Assembly (NCBI GenBank): GCA_024637315.1
Contig: JAGXFH010000060.1
Span: 1-64,000 of the forward strand
Origin: Brevirhabdus sp.
GTDB lineage: Bacteria; Pseudomonadota; Alphaproteobacteria; Rhodobacterales; Rhodobacteraceae
DNA: 64,000 bases
Direction: 5' to 3'
Numbering within the stretch: position 1 is the first letter of the stretch; each line of letters begins with the position of its first letter. Made by a program: the position numbers and the translations under genes. Positions 1 to 8,960 of this stretch are shown here, piece after piece. The notes under the pieces are model-generated. The model was not told the origin of the DNA and made no database searches. It saw only the letters and a list, made by a program, of their open reading frames with translations.

Positions 1-24
1 GGTCTTTGTCATTGGTTTCGCCAT
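1..24 (-). CDS. HU-like DNA-binding protein, N-terminal fragment (runs off window)
   Basis: Only the first eight codons lie in the window and read MAKPMTKT on the minus strand. A good Shine-Dalgarno (AGGAG, seven bases before the ATG) precedes them. This N-terminus matches what I recall of HU/IHF-like histone-like proteins of Rhodobacteraceae, small basic dimers that bend and compact DNA. The identification rests on a very short stretch plus a convincing ribosome binding site, so the product is tentative. The gene lies downstream of amn on the same strand, with a weak terminator-like hairpin between. Confidence 0.45.
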
Positions 25-121
25 GTATGGTCTCCTCGTCCTTCCCCTAAAGTTGGGGCTTATTCGCAGAATCTAGCGGAATATAGAGGGGAGACACAAC
101 AATTTGTGTGCATTCCAAGCG

Positions 122-143
122 GAAAAACACCCATTTTGTGGGT
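122..143 (-). terminator. Weak intrinsic terminator downstream of amn
   Basis: Read on the minus strand, ACCCA - CAAAA - TGGGT forms a 5-bp hairpin followed by GTTTTT, 15 bases past the amn stop codon. The stem is short, so termination would be partial; it separates the amn operon from the HU-like gene. Confidence 0.4.
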
Positions 144-157
144 AAAATACCCCTACG

Positions 158-1645
158 TCACAAGAATGCGGTCTCTTCGAAGCTTCTAAGCTTGCGAGAA
201 TGGATGCGTTCCAGCGGCATTTCGCGCAAGCTCTCCATCGCCTGAATCCCGATCAGAAGGTGCCGCGCCACTTGCGTCTTGTAGAAATCAGACGCCATTC
301 CAGGCAGTTTCAGCTCTCCGTGCAGCGGTTTGTCAGAGACGCAGAGCAGCGTTCCGTAAGGCACCCTGAACCGGAATCCGTTGGCGGCAATGGTGGCGCT
401 TTCCATGTCCAGCGCGATGGCGCGGGACTGCGACAACCGTTGCACCGGGCCGGACTGGTCGCGCAGTTCCCAGTTGCGATTGTCGATGGTGGCGACGGTC
501 CCGGTCCGCATGATCCGCTTCAACTCGTAGCCTTCCAGCATCGTGACAGCCTCGACGGCGTCTTCCAGTGCGATCTGGATCTCGGCCAGAGGCGGGATTG
601 GCACCCAGATCGGCAGATCGTCATCGAGCACATGATCCTCGCGCAGGTAGGCATGGGCGAGCACAAAGTCCCCCAACCGCTGGCTGTTCCGCAGACCGGC
701 GCAATGCCCGACCATAAGCCACGCATGTGGCCGCAAGACGGCGATGTGATCAGTCGCCGTCTTGGCGTTGGACGGGCCGATGCCGATATTGACCAGCGTG
801 ATCCCGGCGCTGTCAGCCCGTTTCAGATGATAGGTCGGCATCTGCGGCATTTTCAGCGGTACGGGCATCACGTCTTCAGGGCCTTTTATAGTCACGTTTC
901 CAGGGCCAACAAATTCCGAATAACCACTGGTCTTGTCGCTCAGCATCTTGCGGGCATAGGCCTCGAATTCCTCGACGTAGAACTGGTAGTTTGTGAACAG
1001 AACATGATTCTGGAAGTGCTCGGCACTGGTCGCCGTATAATGCGACAAACGCGCCAGCGAATAGTCGACCCGCTGCGCCGTGAATGGCGCCAGGGGGGCG
1101 GAGCCATCGGGGTAGTGAAAGCCGTGGCCATTGACGATGTCGTCATGGGTCGTCGACAGATCCGGGACGTCGAACACGTCACGCAGGGTGAACTCCATCA
1201 CCCCTTCATGTGGCACTGTCACTTCGGCATCGTTCGCCACGGCGAAATGCACCGGCATCGGCGTGTCAGACGCTCCAATGATCACCGGTACGCCGTGATT
1301 TCTGATCAAGAGGTCAATCTGCTGGCGCAGGTAGTTCGCAAACAGATCGGGCCGCGTGACGGTCGCCGAATAGGTGCCCGGAACCGCGACATGACCAAAG
1401 CTGAGGCGGCTGTCCGCAGCAGCGAAGCTGGTCGTGGTGATCCGGATCTCGGGGTAGAAAGCCCTGAACCGAGAGGGCGGCTTCGCCCCCGTCACGGTGG
1501 CGGAAAACCGGTCGCTCAGAAATCCGATCGCCGACTCATAGAGTTCCCGCAGCCGTTCGACAGCCGCTGCAGCTTCAAAGAACGCCTCTGGTGCTGGCGT
1601 GTCCGGTGTCTCGACCGGCAGACTGGGCTCTGTTCCGTCCATCAT
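158..1645 (-). CDS. amn: AMP nucleosidase
   Basis: Predicted 495-residue cytoplasmic enzyme that splits AMP into adenine and ribose 5-phosphate. The N-terminal ~170 residues correspond to the Amn-specific domain and the C-terminal half is a nucleoside phosphorylase-like domain, with recognisable stretches such as GHCAGLRNSQRLGDFVLAHAY and the late MESATIAANGFRFRVPYGTLL-type segment containing the conserved Met-Glu of the family. An in-frame extension up to 1780 exists, but the ATG at 1645 overlaps the ade stop as ATGA and has GAGG upstream, so I chose it; a second ATG at 1642 is also possible. It is downstream of and coupled to ade, whose product consumes the adenine made here. Confidence 0.93.
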   Translation of the reverse strand: MMDGTEPSLPVETPDTPAPEAFFEAAAAVERLRELYESAIGFLSDRFSATVTGAKPPSRFRAFYPEIRITTTSFAAADSRLSFGHVAVPGTYSATVTRPDLFANYLRQQIDLLIRNHGVPVIIGASDTPMPVHFAVANDAEVTVPHEGVMEFTLRDVFDVPDLSTTHDDIVNGHGFHYPDGSAPLAPFTAQRVDYSLARLSHYTATSAEHFQNHVLFTNYQFYVEEFEAYARKMLSDKTSGYSEFVGPGNVTIKGPEDVMPVPLKMPQMPTYHLKRADSAGITLVNIGIGPSNAKTATDHIAVLRPHAWLMVGHCAGLRNSQRLGDFVLAHAYLREDHVLDDDLPIWVPIPPLAEIQIALEDAVEAVTMLEGYELKRIMRTGTVATIDNRNWELRDQSGPVQRLSQSRAIALDMESATIAANGFRFRVPYGTLLCVSDKPLHGELKLPGMASDFYKTQVARHLLIGIQAMESLREMPLERIHSRKLRSFEETAFL

Positions 1646-3447
1646 GAATCCTCGAAGAGTTCTGTGATCTCGAATTTGGTCACGTCGACCAGACCAAGAT
1701 CGGAAATCCTTAACTCCGGTATGACTACCAGCGCCAAAAGCGAATGCTGCATGTAGGCGTTGTTCAGAGTGCAACCGCATTCGGCCATCGCGGCGACCAT
1801 GCGGTCGGCCTTGGCGGCAACCTCGCGCGCCGGGCTGTCCGACATCAGTCCGGCGATGGGCAGTTCGACCAGTGCGATCTCTCGGCCGTCTCGCCAGACA
1901 GTGATCCCGCCGCCAACCTCGCCCAGTCGGTTCGCGGCCAGCGCCATATCCTTGCGGCTGGTGCCAACGACAATCATGTGATGACTGTCATGCGCCACCG
2001 TGCTGGCCATCGCCATGTTGCCTTCATAGCCGAAACCCGAGACGAAGCCGTTGACCACATCTCCAGTTGCCCGATGCCGTTCCACAAGCGCGATCTGGCA
2101 AACGTCCTTGGCCACGTCACCTTGCACAACAGTATCTATGACGGGCAAATCAGCGGTCAGCGCCTTGGTCGGCGCCTGGTTTTCGACGACGCCAATCACC
2201 TTGGCCGTCACTCGGTTTGCGCCTTCGGGCGCCTTGACCTTGAAATCTGCCGCCGCCAGTTCCTTGCCCAGACGAATCGTCCTGCGGACATCATCGGGCC
2301 AGTCCAGATGGGGACAATCGACGACGATCTGCCCATCCACCGCCACCGTCTGCCCGCGCGCGATCACCCGATTGATCGGCAGCGTGCGAAGGTCGCTGGT
2401 CAGGATCACATCCGCGCGCCGTCCCGGCGAAATAGACCCTAATTCACGCTCCAGCCCGAAGTGTGTGGCGGTGTTCACCGTTGCCATCTGCAACGCGATC
2501 AGCGGATCACAGCCACAATCAATCGCGTGGCGTACCACCAGGTTCATATGTCCGTCATTGACCAAGGTGCCGGAATGCGAGTCGTCCGTGCACAAGATGA
2601 AATTCCGCGGGTCGAGGCCCTTCTCGGTCACCGCCGTCATCTGGCTTTCGACATCATACCAGGCACTGCCCAGCCGCAGCATCGACCGCATGCCCTGCCG
2701 CACCCGTGCAATCGCGTCCGCCTCGCAGGTACCCTCATGGTCGTCTGCCGCGCCGCCCGCGACATAGGCGCTGAAGGCAGGGCCCAGGTCTGGGCTGGCA
2801 TAATGCCCGCCAATGGTCTTGCCCGCCCGCATGGTCGCCGCCATCTCGGCCAGCATCTGGCGGTCGCCATTCACTACACCGGGGAAATTCATCATCTCTC
2901 CCAGTCCGATGATGCCGGGCCAGGCCATCGCTTCGGCCACGTCATCAGCGGAAATCTCGTAACCGGTCGTCTCCAGGCCGGGGGCCGATGGCGCACAGCT
3001 TGGCATTTGTGTATAGATGCTGACCGGCTGCATCAGCGCCTCATCATGCATCAGCTTGACGCCGCGCAAACCCAACACATTGGCGATTTCATGCGGGTCG
3101 GTAAACATTGTCGTGGTGCCGTGCGGGATCACCGCGGCGGCGAATTCGGCAGGCGTCAACATGCCGCTTTCGATATGCATGTGCCCGTCGCAAAGGCCGG
3201 GGATCATGTATTGTCCCCCTGCCTCCAGTACCTTGGTATCGTCCCCGATACAGTGCGAGGCATCGGGCCCGACATAGGCGAACCGACCCTCGGCGATCGC
3301 GATCTGCCAGCCGTCCAGCACCTCGCGGCTTTGAACGTTGACCAGCTTGCCGCCCCGGACCACCAGATCCGCCGCTGCGCGTCCAGCCGCCACCGCTACC
3401 AAAGCGGCGGCACTTTCTTCCCATGATTTCAATGATGGCCGTTCCAT
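1642..3447 (-). CDS. ade: Adenine deaminase (Ade type)
   Basis: Predicted 601-residue metal-dependent amidohydrolase converting adenine to hypoxanthine and ammonia. Visible family signatures are DGHMHIESGML (metal-binding His pair of the TIM barrel), TDPHEIANVLG, GHYASPDLG and LCTDDSHSGTL (catalytic Asp), with the C-terminal domain typical of the bacterial Ade enzyme (full family length about 550-600). It is first in a two-gene operon: its TGA overlaps the amn ATG by four bases. Together the two genes turn AMP into hypoxanthine, a purine salvage shortcut avoiding adenosine. The start codon has only a weak ribosome binding site. The 284 bases upstream show no other gene or recognisable purine riboswitch. 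Confidence 0.94.
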   Translation of the reverse strand: MERPSLKSWEESAAALVAVAAGRAAADLVVRGGKLVNVQSREVLDGWQIAIAEGRFAYVGPDASHCIGDDTKVLEAGGQYMIPGLCDGHMHIESGMLTPAEFAAAVIPHGTTTMFTDPHEIANVLGLRGVKLMHDEALMQPVSIYTQMPSCAPSAPGLETTGYEISADDVAEAMAWPGIIGLGEMMNFPGVVNGDRQMLAEMAATMRAGKTIGGHYASPDLGPAFSAYVAGGAADDHEGTCEADAIARVRQGMRSMLRLGSAWYDVESQMTAVTEKGLDPRNFILCTDDSHSGTLVNDGHMNLVVRHAIDCGCDPLIALQMATVNTATHFGLERELGSISPGRRADVILTSDLRTLPINRVIARGQTVAVDGQIVVDCPHLDWPDDVRRTIRLGKELAAADFKVKAPEGANRVTAKVIGVVENQAPTKALTADLPVIDTVVQGDVAKDVCQIALVERHRATGDVVNGFVSGFGYEGNMAMASTVAHDSHHMIVVGTSRKDMALAANRLGEVGGGITVWRDGREIALVELPIAGLMSDSPAREVAAKADRMVAAMAECGCTLNNAYMQHSLLALVVIPELRISDLGLVDVTKFEITELFEDS

Positions 3448-3731
3448 TTATCCATTTTCCATAAGTCCCGTCGCTGCGCAACCCCATCGGATCGGTCCGA
3501 TAGCGACATCCAGCTGGATCGCCCAGCCCTGTCTGGTGGATCCGGCGCCGGCCTTCACGGCTGCAGGCGGGCTGCAATGGTTCTTTTACATACCGCGAGC
3601 CAGGGGCGACACACTGCAACTTGGACCGTTCACGATGGATCAGCGGAAGTGACCGGATCACCTTTGCCCGAAAAAGAACGATGCTCATCCATGAGATGCA
3701 AACGGCGCAGCGTCGAATTCCTGCGTGAACC
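3448..3731. other. 284-base gap between ade and the ArsR gene
   Basis: No supported gene, riboswitch or terminator was recognised on either strand. Open frames here are ade or neighbour sequence read out of frame without ribosome binding sites. The ade promoter is presumably inside. Confidence 0.5.
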
Positions 3732-4031
3732 TTACTTCTCCCATGGACGCCCCGCCTCGATCACCGCTGCCAGCCGATTAAGACCGGCGCCCCAGAATTT
3801 CTTGCGGCTCATTGACCTTGCACTGATCGCCTGGATCGCCTTGGCTTCGGCGCTGTAAATACGACGCTGCCCGTCGACCCGCTGTTGGATCAAACCCGCC
3901 TCGCGCAACACTTTCAGATGCGGCGAAATTGCCGGTGCCGATACATCCGCGACGTCTTGAAGCGCGCCTGCGCTTTGCTCGCCGTCCTTGAGCAAGCCTT
4001 CGACAATCGCGAATCGAGTCGGAAATCCCAA
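3732..4031 (-). CDS. ArsR-family transcriptional regulator, 5' end doubtful
   Basis: A 99-residue winged-helix protein of the ArsR/SmtB superfamily. The recognition-helix segment is SAPAISPHLKVLREAGLI and the wing is QQRVDGQRRIYSAEA. No metal-binding Cys pair is visible, so the inducer is unknown. The only in-frame start is TTG at 4031, but the same frame stays open upstream and encodes IDHHFAALGFPTRF, exactly the helix expected at the N-terminus of this family. An ATG with moderate ribosome binding site at 4060 lies one base out of frame; adding one base there would give MPELDHHFAALGFPTRF. The gene may therefore carry a one-base deletion or a sequence error, or be shortened. It is divergent from the SDR gene at 4157. 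Confidence 0.75.
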   Translation of the reverse strand: MGFPTRFAIVEGLLKDGEQSAGALQDVADVSAPAISPHLKVLREAGLIQQRVDGQRRIYSAEAKAIQAISARSMSRKKFWGAGLNRLAAVIEAGRPWEK

Positions 4032-4156
4032 GGCTGCGAAATGGTGATCAATTCTGGCATCTTGGATTTGTCCTTTGGTTAATGAACAAAAGCCAGAATT
4101 ATTTGATTTTCAACTCTCTCTTGCAGCAGGGCACGATCCCCCGATAACTCAAGCCC

Positions 4157-5029
4157 ATGACAAATACCTTGCTCTCCATCGGTCACGGCTATTCCGCCCG
4201 CGCCCTTGCCCGCCTGCTGCTGCCGCAAGGCTGGCGTATCATCGGCACGACGCGCAGCCCCGAAAAGGCCCGGGAACTGGTTGCCGAAGGCGTTGAGCCC
4301 CTGATCTGGCCTGGCACTGAAATGTCCGAGCCGCTTGCCGAGGCGACGCACCTGCTCAGTTCAGTCGCACCCGATGCGGATGGCGACCCGGTGCTGAACG
4401 CGCTATCCGACCAGATCCTCGCCGCCGCACCGTTCGAATGGACAGGTTATCTGTCAACGACCGGTGTCTATGGCGATCACCAAGGCGAATGGGTGGATGA
4501 AGACACCCCCCTGGCTCCCACGACCAAGCGCGGCCAGTATCGCGTGGCGGCCGAGGCCGCGTGGCAGGCGCTTGCTGGAAAACAGTCTCTGAACCTGCAT
4601 ATTTTCCGCCTTGCGGGCATATATGGCCCGGACCGTGGGCCTTTTGCCAAGGTCCGTGACGGCACCGCCCGCCGAATTGTAAAACCCGGCCAGGTCTTCT
4701 CTCGCATCCATGTCGAGGACATCGCCCGTACACTTGCCGCTTCGATCGCGAAGGCCGGTGTCGGGGCGATCTACAACCTTTGCGACGATGACCCCGCCCC
4801 GCCCGAAGACGTTATCGAACATGCCGCGAAATTGCTTGGTCTGCCGGTTCCGCCGACCGAAAACTGGGATATGGCAGAAATGAGCCCGATGGCCCGCAGC
4901 TTCTATGCCGAGTCGAAAAAGGTCCGCAATGATCGTATCAAGTCCGAACTGGGCGTCGAACTTCTCTATCCCGACTACCGCAGTGGGCTGAAGGCGCTAT
5001 TGCAGGCGGATAGCGGCAACCGCGATTGA
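4157..5029 (+). CDS. NAD-dependent epimerase/dehydratase-like SDR protein (YeeZ-like)
   Basis: A 290-residue extended short-chain dehydrogenase-like protein. The N-terminus LLSIGHGYSARALARLLL is the Rossmann nucleotide-binding loop (GxGxxA-type), LSTTGVYGDHQGEW is the strand with the catalytic Ser/Thr region, and FRLAGIYGPDRGP matches epimerases. The Tyr of the YxxxK catalytic pair is not obvious at its usual place (KRGQYRVAAEAAW has Y but no K four residues on), as in the YeeZ-like branch, whose substrate is unknown. It is divergent from the ArsR gene and 63 bases upstream of the sodium channel gene on the same strand. The fold is clear; the reaction is not. Confidence 0.82.
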   Translation: MTNTLLSIGHGYSARALARLLLPQGWRIIGTTRSPEKARELVAEGVEPLIWPGTEMSEPLAEATHLLSSVAPDADGDPVLNALSDQILAAAPFEWTGYLSTTGVYGDHQGEWVDEDTPLAPTTKRGQYRVAAEAAWQALAGKQSLNLHIFRLAGIYGPDRGPFAKVRDGTARRIVKPGQVFSRIHVEDIARTLAASIAKAGVGAIYNLCDDDPAPPEDVIEHAAKLLGLPVPPTENWDMAEMSPMARSFYAESKKVRNDRIKSELGVELLYPDYRSGLKALLQADSGNRD

Positions 5030-5092
5030 CGCGGCCTTGCGGCATACCAGTGAAGTCGCCATATCAACGCAACTCTTTCCGATTCGAGCTAG

Positions 5093-5890
5093 ATGATGAC
5101 CCTGCGACAGAAGATGGCCGCCTTCCTCGACCGCGCCGATGTGCGGAATGTCATCCTTGGCGTGATCCTGTTCAACGCCTTGCTGCTCGGGCTCGAGACT
5201 TCGGCAGCAGCGATGCGCGCCGCCGGTCCCTTGATCGCCGGATTCGATACGGCCTGCCTTGCCATTTTCGTGATAGAGATCGCGGCGAAGCTCTTTGCGC
5301 AGGGCCCTGGATTTTTTCGCCGCCCCTGGAACCTGTTCGATTTTGCAGTGGTCGGGGTCGCGCTGGTGCCGGCGACGCAGGGCTTGTCCGTTCTGCGCGC
5401 GCTGCGTGTTCTTCGGCTGTTGCGGGTCATTTCGGTCGCACCCCGTATGCGCCGCGTCGTGGAAGGATTCGTGACCGCTCTGCCCGGAATGGGCTCGGTC
5501 TTTGTGCTGATGGGAATCATCTTCTACATCGGCTCGGTTATGGCGACGAAACTCTTCTCTGCCAGTTTTCCCGACTGGTTTGGCGATCTCGGACGCTCGG
5601 CCTATTCGCTGTTCCAGATCATGACACTGGAAAGCTGGTCAATGGGCATCGTCCGCCCGGTGATGGAGGTCTACCCTTGGGCCTGGGCCTTCTTCGTGCC
5701 TTTCATCATGGTGACCACCTTCGCCGTGGTGAACCTTCTGGTCGGGCTGATCGTCAATTCTATGCAAGATGCCCATCACGCCGAGGAAGGCGCCCGTACC
5801 GACGCTTACCGGGACGAGGTTCTGCTTCGGCTCGAGGCCATTGAAAAGCGGCTCGAAGAACGCGCCAGCGAAGAGCGGCGCGCGGGCTGA
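5093..5890 (+). CDS. Bacterial voltage-gated sodium channel (NaChBac/Nav family)
   Basis: A 265-residue single-domain six-helix channel that would assemble as a tetramer in the inner membrane. S1-S3 span roughly residues 18-95. S4 is the RALRVLRLLRV voltage sensor with arginines at 102, 105, 108 and 111, one every third residue. S5 is about 128-155, the pore loop carries the selectivity filter TLESWSM (178-184), identical to the filter of structurally studied bacterial Nav channels, and S6 is about 195-225. Residues 227-262 are charged and helical, fitting the C-terminal coiled coil. Marine Roseobacter relatives (NavRosD, NavSp1) are known. Likely roles, by family, are sodium-linked motility, chemotaxis or pH homeostasis. 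The start chosen is the first of two ATGs; the ribosome binding site is weak. Confidence 0.94.
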   Translation: MMTLRQKMAAFLDRADVRNVILGVILFNALLLGLETSAAAMRAAGPLIAGFDTACLAIFVIEIAAKLFAQGPGFFRRPWNLFDFAVVGVALVPATQGLSVLRALRVLRLLRVISVAPRMRRVVEGFVTALPGMGSVFVLMGIIFYIGSVMATKLFSASFPDWFGDLGRSAYSLFQIMTLESWSMGIVRPVMEVYPWAWAFFVPFIMVTTFAVVNLLVGLIVNSMQDAHHAEEGARTDAYRDEVLLRLEAIEKRLEERASEERRAG

Positions 5891-5893
5891 CTG

Positions 5894-7822
5894 TCAAGCG
5901 CGGCGACTGGCGATATCCGCAACCCCAAGCACGTCCAGCACCTTCGACACGATGTCGCCAGCATTGAGCCCGGCGACAGCATACATGTCCTCGGGGCTTG
6001 CCTGGTCAATGAATGTATCCGGCAGCACCATCGAACGGTACTTCAGCCCTCGATCAAAGATACCCTCATCCGCAAGCATCTGCGCAACATGTGACCCGAA
6101 TCCACCAACCGCCCCTTCCTCGATGGTGATCAGGGCCTCGTGGTCTCGGGCCAGTTGCATGATCAGATCCCGGTCCAGCGGCTTGGCGAAACGCGCATCG
6201 GCAATCGTGGGCGAGATTCCCTTTTTAGAGAGCATTTCAGCTGCTTCGCGGACCGCCTCCAGACGGGTGCCGAAGGACAGGATCGCAACGCGCCCGCCCT
6301 CCTGAACGAGCCGGCCCTTGCCGATCTCCAGCGCTTCACCACGCTCTGGCATCTCGACGCCCACGCCGTCACCGCGCGGATAGCGGAAGGCGATCGGTCC
6401 GTCGTCATGCGCCACGGCTGTCGCGACCATATGCACCAACTCCGCCTCGTCCGCCGCCGCCATTACCACGAAACCGGGCAGGTTTGCCAGAAATGCAATG
6501 TCGAACGCTCCGGCATGAGTGGCGCCGTCCGCACCGACCAAACCGGCTCTATCAATGGCAAAACGCACTGGTAGGCGCTGGATCGCCACGTCATGCACCA
6601 CTTGATCGTAGCCCCGCTGCAGGAAGGTCGAATAGATCGTGCAGAAGGGCTTCATTCCGCCCGCTGCCAGCCCGGCCGAAAAAGTCACCGCGTGTTGCTC
6701 GGCAATGCCGACATCGAAACAGCGGCTGGGGTAACGTTCTGCGAACAGGTTCAACCCGGTCCCGTCCGGCATTGCCGCCGTCACCGCGACGATCTTGTCA
6801 TCCGCGGCCGCCTCGCGCAGCAGCGCATCCGCGTAGACCCGCGTGTAGCTTAGCGCGTTCGAGGGCGATTTTTTCTGCTTGCCCGTCACGACATCGAACT
6901 TGGCGGTCGCATGTCCGCGGTCCGCCGCATCCTCGGCGGGCGCATAGCCCTTGCCCTTCTTGGTGATCGCATGGATCAGAACCGGCCCGGTGGCGCGCGC
7001 TTTGACCGTGCGCAGAATCGACAGAACCTGCTCCATGTCATGGCCATCGATCGGCCCGACATAGGAGAACCCCAGTTCCTCGAACATCGTGCCGCCCACG
7101 GTCATGCCTTTCAGCATTTCCTTGGCCCGGCGCGCGCCTTCCTGGAACGGTGGCGGAAGCAGGCTGATCGCACCTTTCGCGGCGGCTTTGAATTCCTGGT
7201 AGGGATCGCCCGCGTAAAGCCGCGACAGATAGGTCGACATCGCGCCCACGGGCGGGGCGATGCTCATCTCGTTATCGTTCAGGATCACGATCAGGCGCTT
7301 GCCCAGATGCCCTGCGTTGTTCATCGCCTCATAGGCCATGCCCGCACTCATCGCGCCATCGCCAATGACCGCGATGCAATGACCAATCCCGTGTTCGGCC
7401 GCCCCGCCCAAGTCGCGCGCCACGGCAAAACCGAGCGCCGCCGAGATCGAGGTAGAGCTATGCGCCGCTCCGAACGGGTCATAGGGACTTTCCGACCGCT
7501 TGGTGAAGCCCGACAATCCGCTCTTTTGCCGCAACGTGCGAATCCGCTCGCGCCGCCCGGTCAGGATCTTGTGCGGATAGCATTGATGGCTGACATCCCA
7601 GATGATCCGATCCTTTGGCGCATCGAAGACGGCATGCAGTGCAACTGTAAGTTCCACCACACCCAGCCCCGCGCCCAGATGGCCGCCGGTTTCCGACACG
7701 GCGCTGATTGTCTCTGCCCGCAGTTCATCGGCCAGCCGACGCAATTCAGCATCGCTCAGACACTTCAGGTCAGCGGGAACGGTCACTTGGTCCAGTAGCG
7801 GCGTCTTGGGTCGATCGGTCAT
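5894..7822 (-). CDS. dxs: 1-deoxy-D-xylulose-5-phosphate synthase
   Basis: A 642-residue thiamine-diphosphate enzyme condensing pyruvate and glyceraldehyde 3-phosphate, the first step of the MEP isoprenoid pathway. Seen: [16 protein letters not shown], the ThDP-binding [16 protein letters not shown], the transketolase-type [18 protein letters not shown] segment and a C-terminal domain with [11 protein letters not shown]. The open frame extends 108 codons further upstream, but that part is ispA read out of frame; the ATG at 7822, preceded by AAGGGGG, gives the expected N-terminus and length. It is the last gene of the minus-strand operon HDAC-xseB-ispA-dxs, 22 bases after ispA, and converges on the sodium channel gene with only three bases between them. 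Confidence 0.96.
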   Translation of the reverse strand: MTDRPKTPLLDQVTVPADLKCLSDAELRRLADELRAETISAVSETGGHLGAGLGVVELTVALHAVFDAPKDRIIWDVSHQCYPHKILTGRRERIRTLRQKSGLSGFTKRSESPYDPFGAAHSSTSISAALGFAVARDLGGAAEHGIGHCIAVIGDGAMSAGMAYEAMNNAGHLGKRLIVILNDNEMSIAPPVGAMSTYLSRLYAGDPYQEFKAAAKGAISLLPPPFQEGARRAKEMLKGMTVGGTMFEELGFSYVGPIDGHDMEQVLSILRTVKARATGPVLIHAITKKGKGYAPAEDAADRGHATAKFDVVTGKQKKSPSNALSYTRVYADALLREAAADDKIVAVTAAMPDGTGLNLFAERYPSRCFDVGIAEQHAVTFSAGLAAGGMKPFCTIYSTFLQRGYDQVVHDVAIQRLPVRFAIDRAGLVGADGATHAGAFDIAFLANLPGFVVMAAADEAELVHMVATAVAHDDGPIAFRYPRGDGVGVEMPERGEALEIGKGRLVQEGGRVAILSFGTRLEAVREAAEMLSKKGISPTIADARFAKPLDRDLIMQLARDHEALITIEEGAVGGFGSHVAQMLADEGIFDRGLKYRSMVLPDTFIDQASPEDMYAVAGLNAGDIVSKVLDVLGVADIASRRA

Positions 7823-7844
7823 GCGGCCCCCTTGGGCGCTCGGA

Positions 7845-8714
7845 TTACATCTCGCGCGAAATAACGAACCGCGCCGCTTCCCGCAAGGCTGTCGCCCGGT
7901 CGCCGTAGGCTTGCAGCGCCGTCTCGGCATCCTCGACAAGCGAATTGGCCCGCGCTCTGGCACCGTCGAGCCCCAGCAAGGACACGAAAGTCGCCTTGCC
8001 GGCATCGGCATCCTTTCCGACGCGCTTACCGGTCTTGGCGGCATCGCCCGCCACATCCAAGATGTCGTCGGTGATCTGAAAGGCAAGGCCCAGCGCCGCC
8101 GCATATCGCCGCAGCGGCTCAGGATCGGCACCGGCCAGCACCGCACCGGCCTCGGCCGACCAGCCGATCAGCGCACCGGTCTTAAGGGCCTGCAATTCGG
8201 TAATCTGTTCCAGTGTCAGCGGCACGGTCGCGGTCTCCGCCGCCACGTCCTGCGCCTGGCCAAGCACCATGCCCCGTCCGCCAGAGGCTCGGGCCAAGGA
8301 CGCCACCATCGCCAGCCGCACCTGGGCATCGGCGTGCAGATCCACCCTTGTTAGACACTCGAATGCGAGGGTCTGCAGCGCATCGCCGACCAATACCGCC
8401 GTCGCCTCGTCCCACTTCACATGCACTGTCGGCTGTCCGCGCCGCAGATCATCATCATCCATGCAGGGCAGATCGTCGTGCACCAGCGAATAGGCGTGCA
8501 GAGCCTCGACAGCGGCGGCGGCCCAAACGCTTGCGGCATCGGAAACACCGTGCATTGCGGCACTTTCCATCACAAGAAATGCCCGCAGCCGCTTGCCCCC
8601 ACGGCTTGCATAGCGCATCGGCTTGGCCAGAGGGGCGGTTCCCATCGGCAGCAGCATCTCGGCCAGACAGGCCTCGACCTGCCCTGCAACATCCGCCAAC
8701 CGTTCCTGAAACAT
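7845..8714 (-). CDS. ispA: Polyprenyl synthetase, probable farnesyl-diphosphate synthase
   Basis: A 289-residue trans-prenyltransferase elongating DMAPP/GPP with isopentenyl diphosphate. The first aspartate-rich motif is [14 protein letters not shown] and the second is DDILDVAGD, with [11 protein letters not shown] upstream binding the pyrophosphate. The length and the [10 protein letters not shown] motif (two residues inserted between the aspartates) match bacterial farnesyl-diphosphate synthases rather than long-chain enzymes; exact chain length cannot be read with certainty. It sits three bases downstream of xseB and directly before dxs, the usual isoprenoid arrangement of alphaproteobacteria, and would supply quinone, undecaprenyl and possibly carotenoid synthesis. 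Confidence 0.93.
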   Translation of the reverse strand: MFQERLADVAGQVEACLAEMLLPMGTAPLAKPMRYASRGGKRLRAFLVMESAAMHGVSDAASVWAAAAVEALHAYSLVHDDLPCMDDDDLRRGQPTVHVKWDEATAVLVGDALQTLAFECLTRVDLHADAQVRLAMVASLARASGGRGMVLGQAQDVAAETATVPLTLEQITELQALKTGALIGWSAEAGAVLAGADPEPLRRYAAALGLAFQITDDILDVAGDAAKTGKRVGKDADAGKATFVSLLGLDGARARANSLVEDAETALQAYGDRATALREAARFVISREM

Positions 8715-8717
8715 GGC

Positions 8718-8960
8718 CTAAAGCCCTTCGACGGGTTCCGTCCCCGATGGCGTGCCATCCGCATTCAGTGTGATCTTGGCAACCTTTTCCTCGGCCTCTT
8801 TCAGCTTGTCCTCGCAACGCTTCTTCAGCGCCGCGCCGCGCTCATAAAGCTTGATCGAGTCCTCGAGGGGCACCTCACCGCGTTCCAACTGCCCGACCAC
8901 TTGCTCCAGCTCGGCCATAGCCTGCTCGAATGTCATTTCGGATACCGCAGTCTCGCTCAT
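8718..8960 (-). CDS. xseB: Exodeoxyribonuclease VII small subunit
   Basis: An 80-residue protein with the characteristic XseB sequence: MTFEQAMAELEQVVGQLERG, then EDSIKLYERGAALKKRCEDKL, forming the two-helix bundle that binds the large subunit XseA. Exonuclease VII degrades single-stranded DNA from both ends. The start overlaps the HDAC stop codon (TGATG), and ispA begins three bases after its stop. xseA is not in the window. The order xseB-ispA-dxs is common in Proteobacteria. Confidence 0.95.
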   Translation of the reverse strand: MSETAVSEMTFEQAMAELEQVVGQLERGEVPLEDSIKLYERGAALKKRCEDKLKEAEEKVAKITLNADGTPSGTEPVEGL

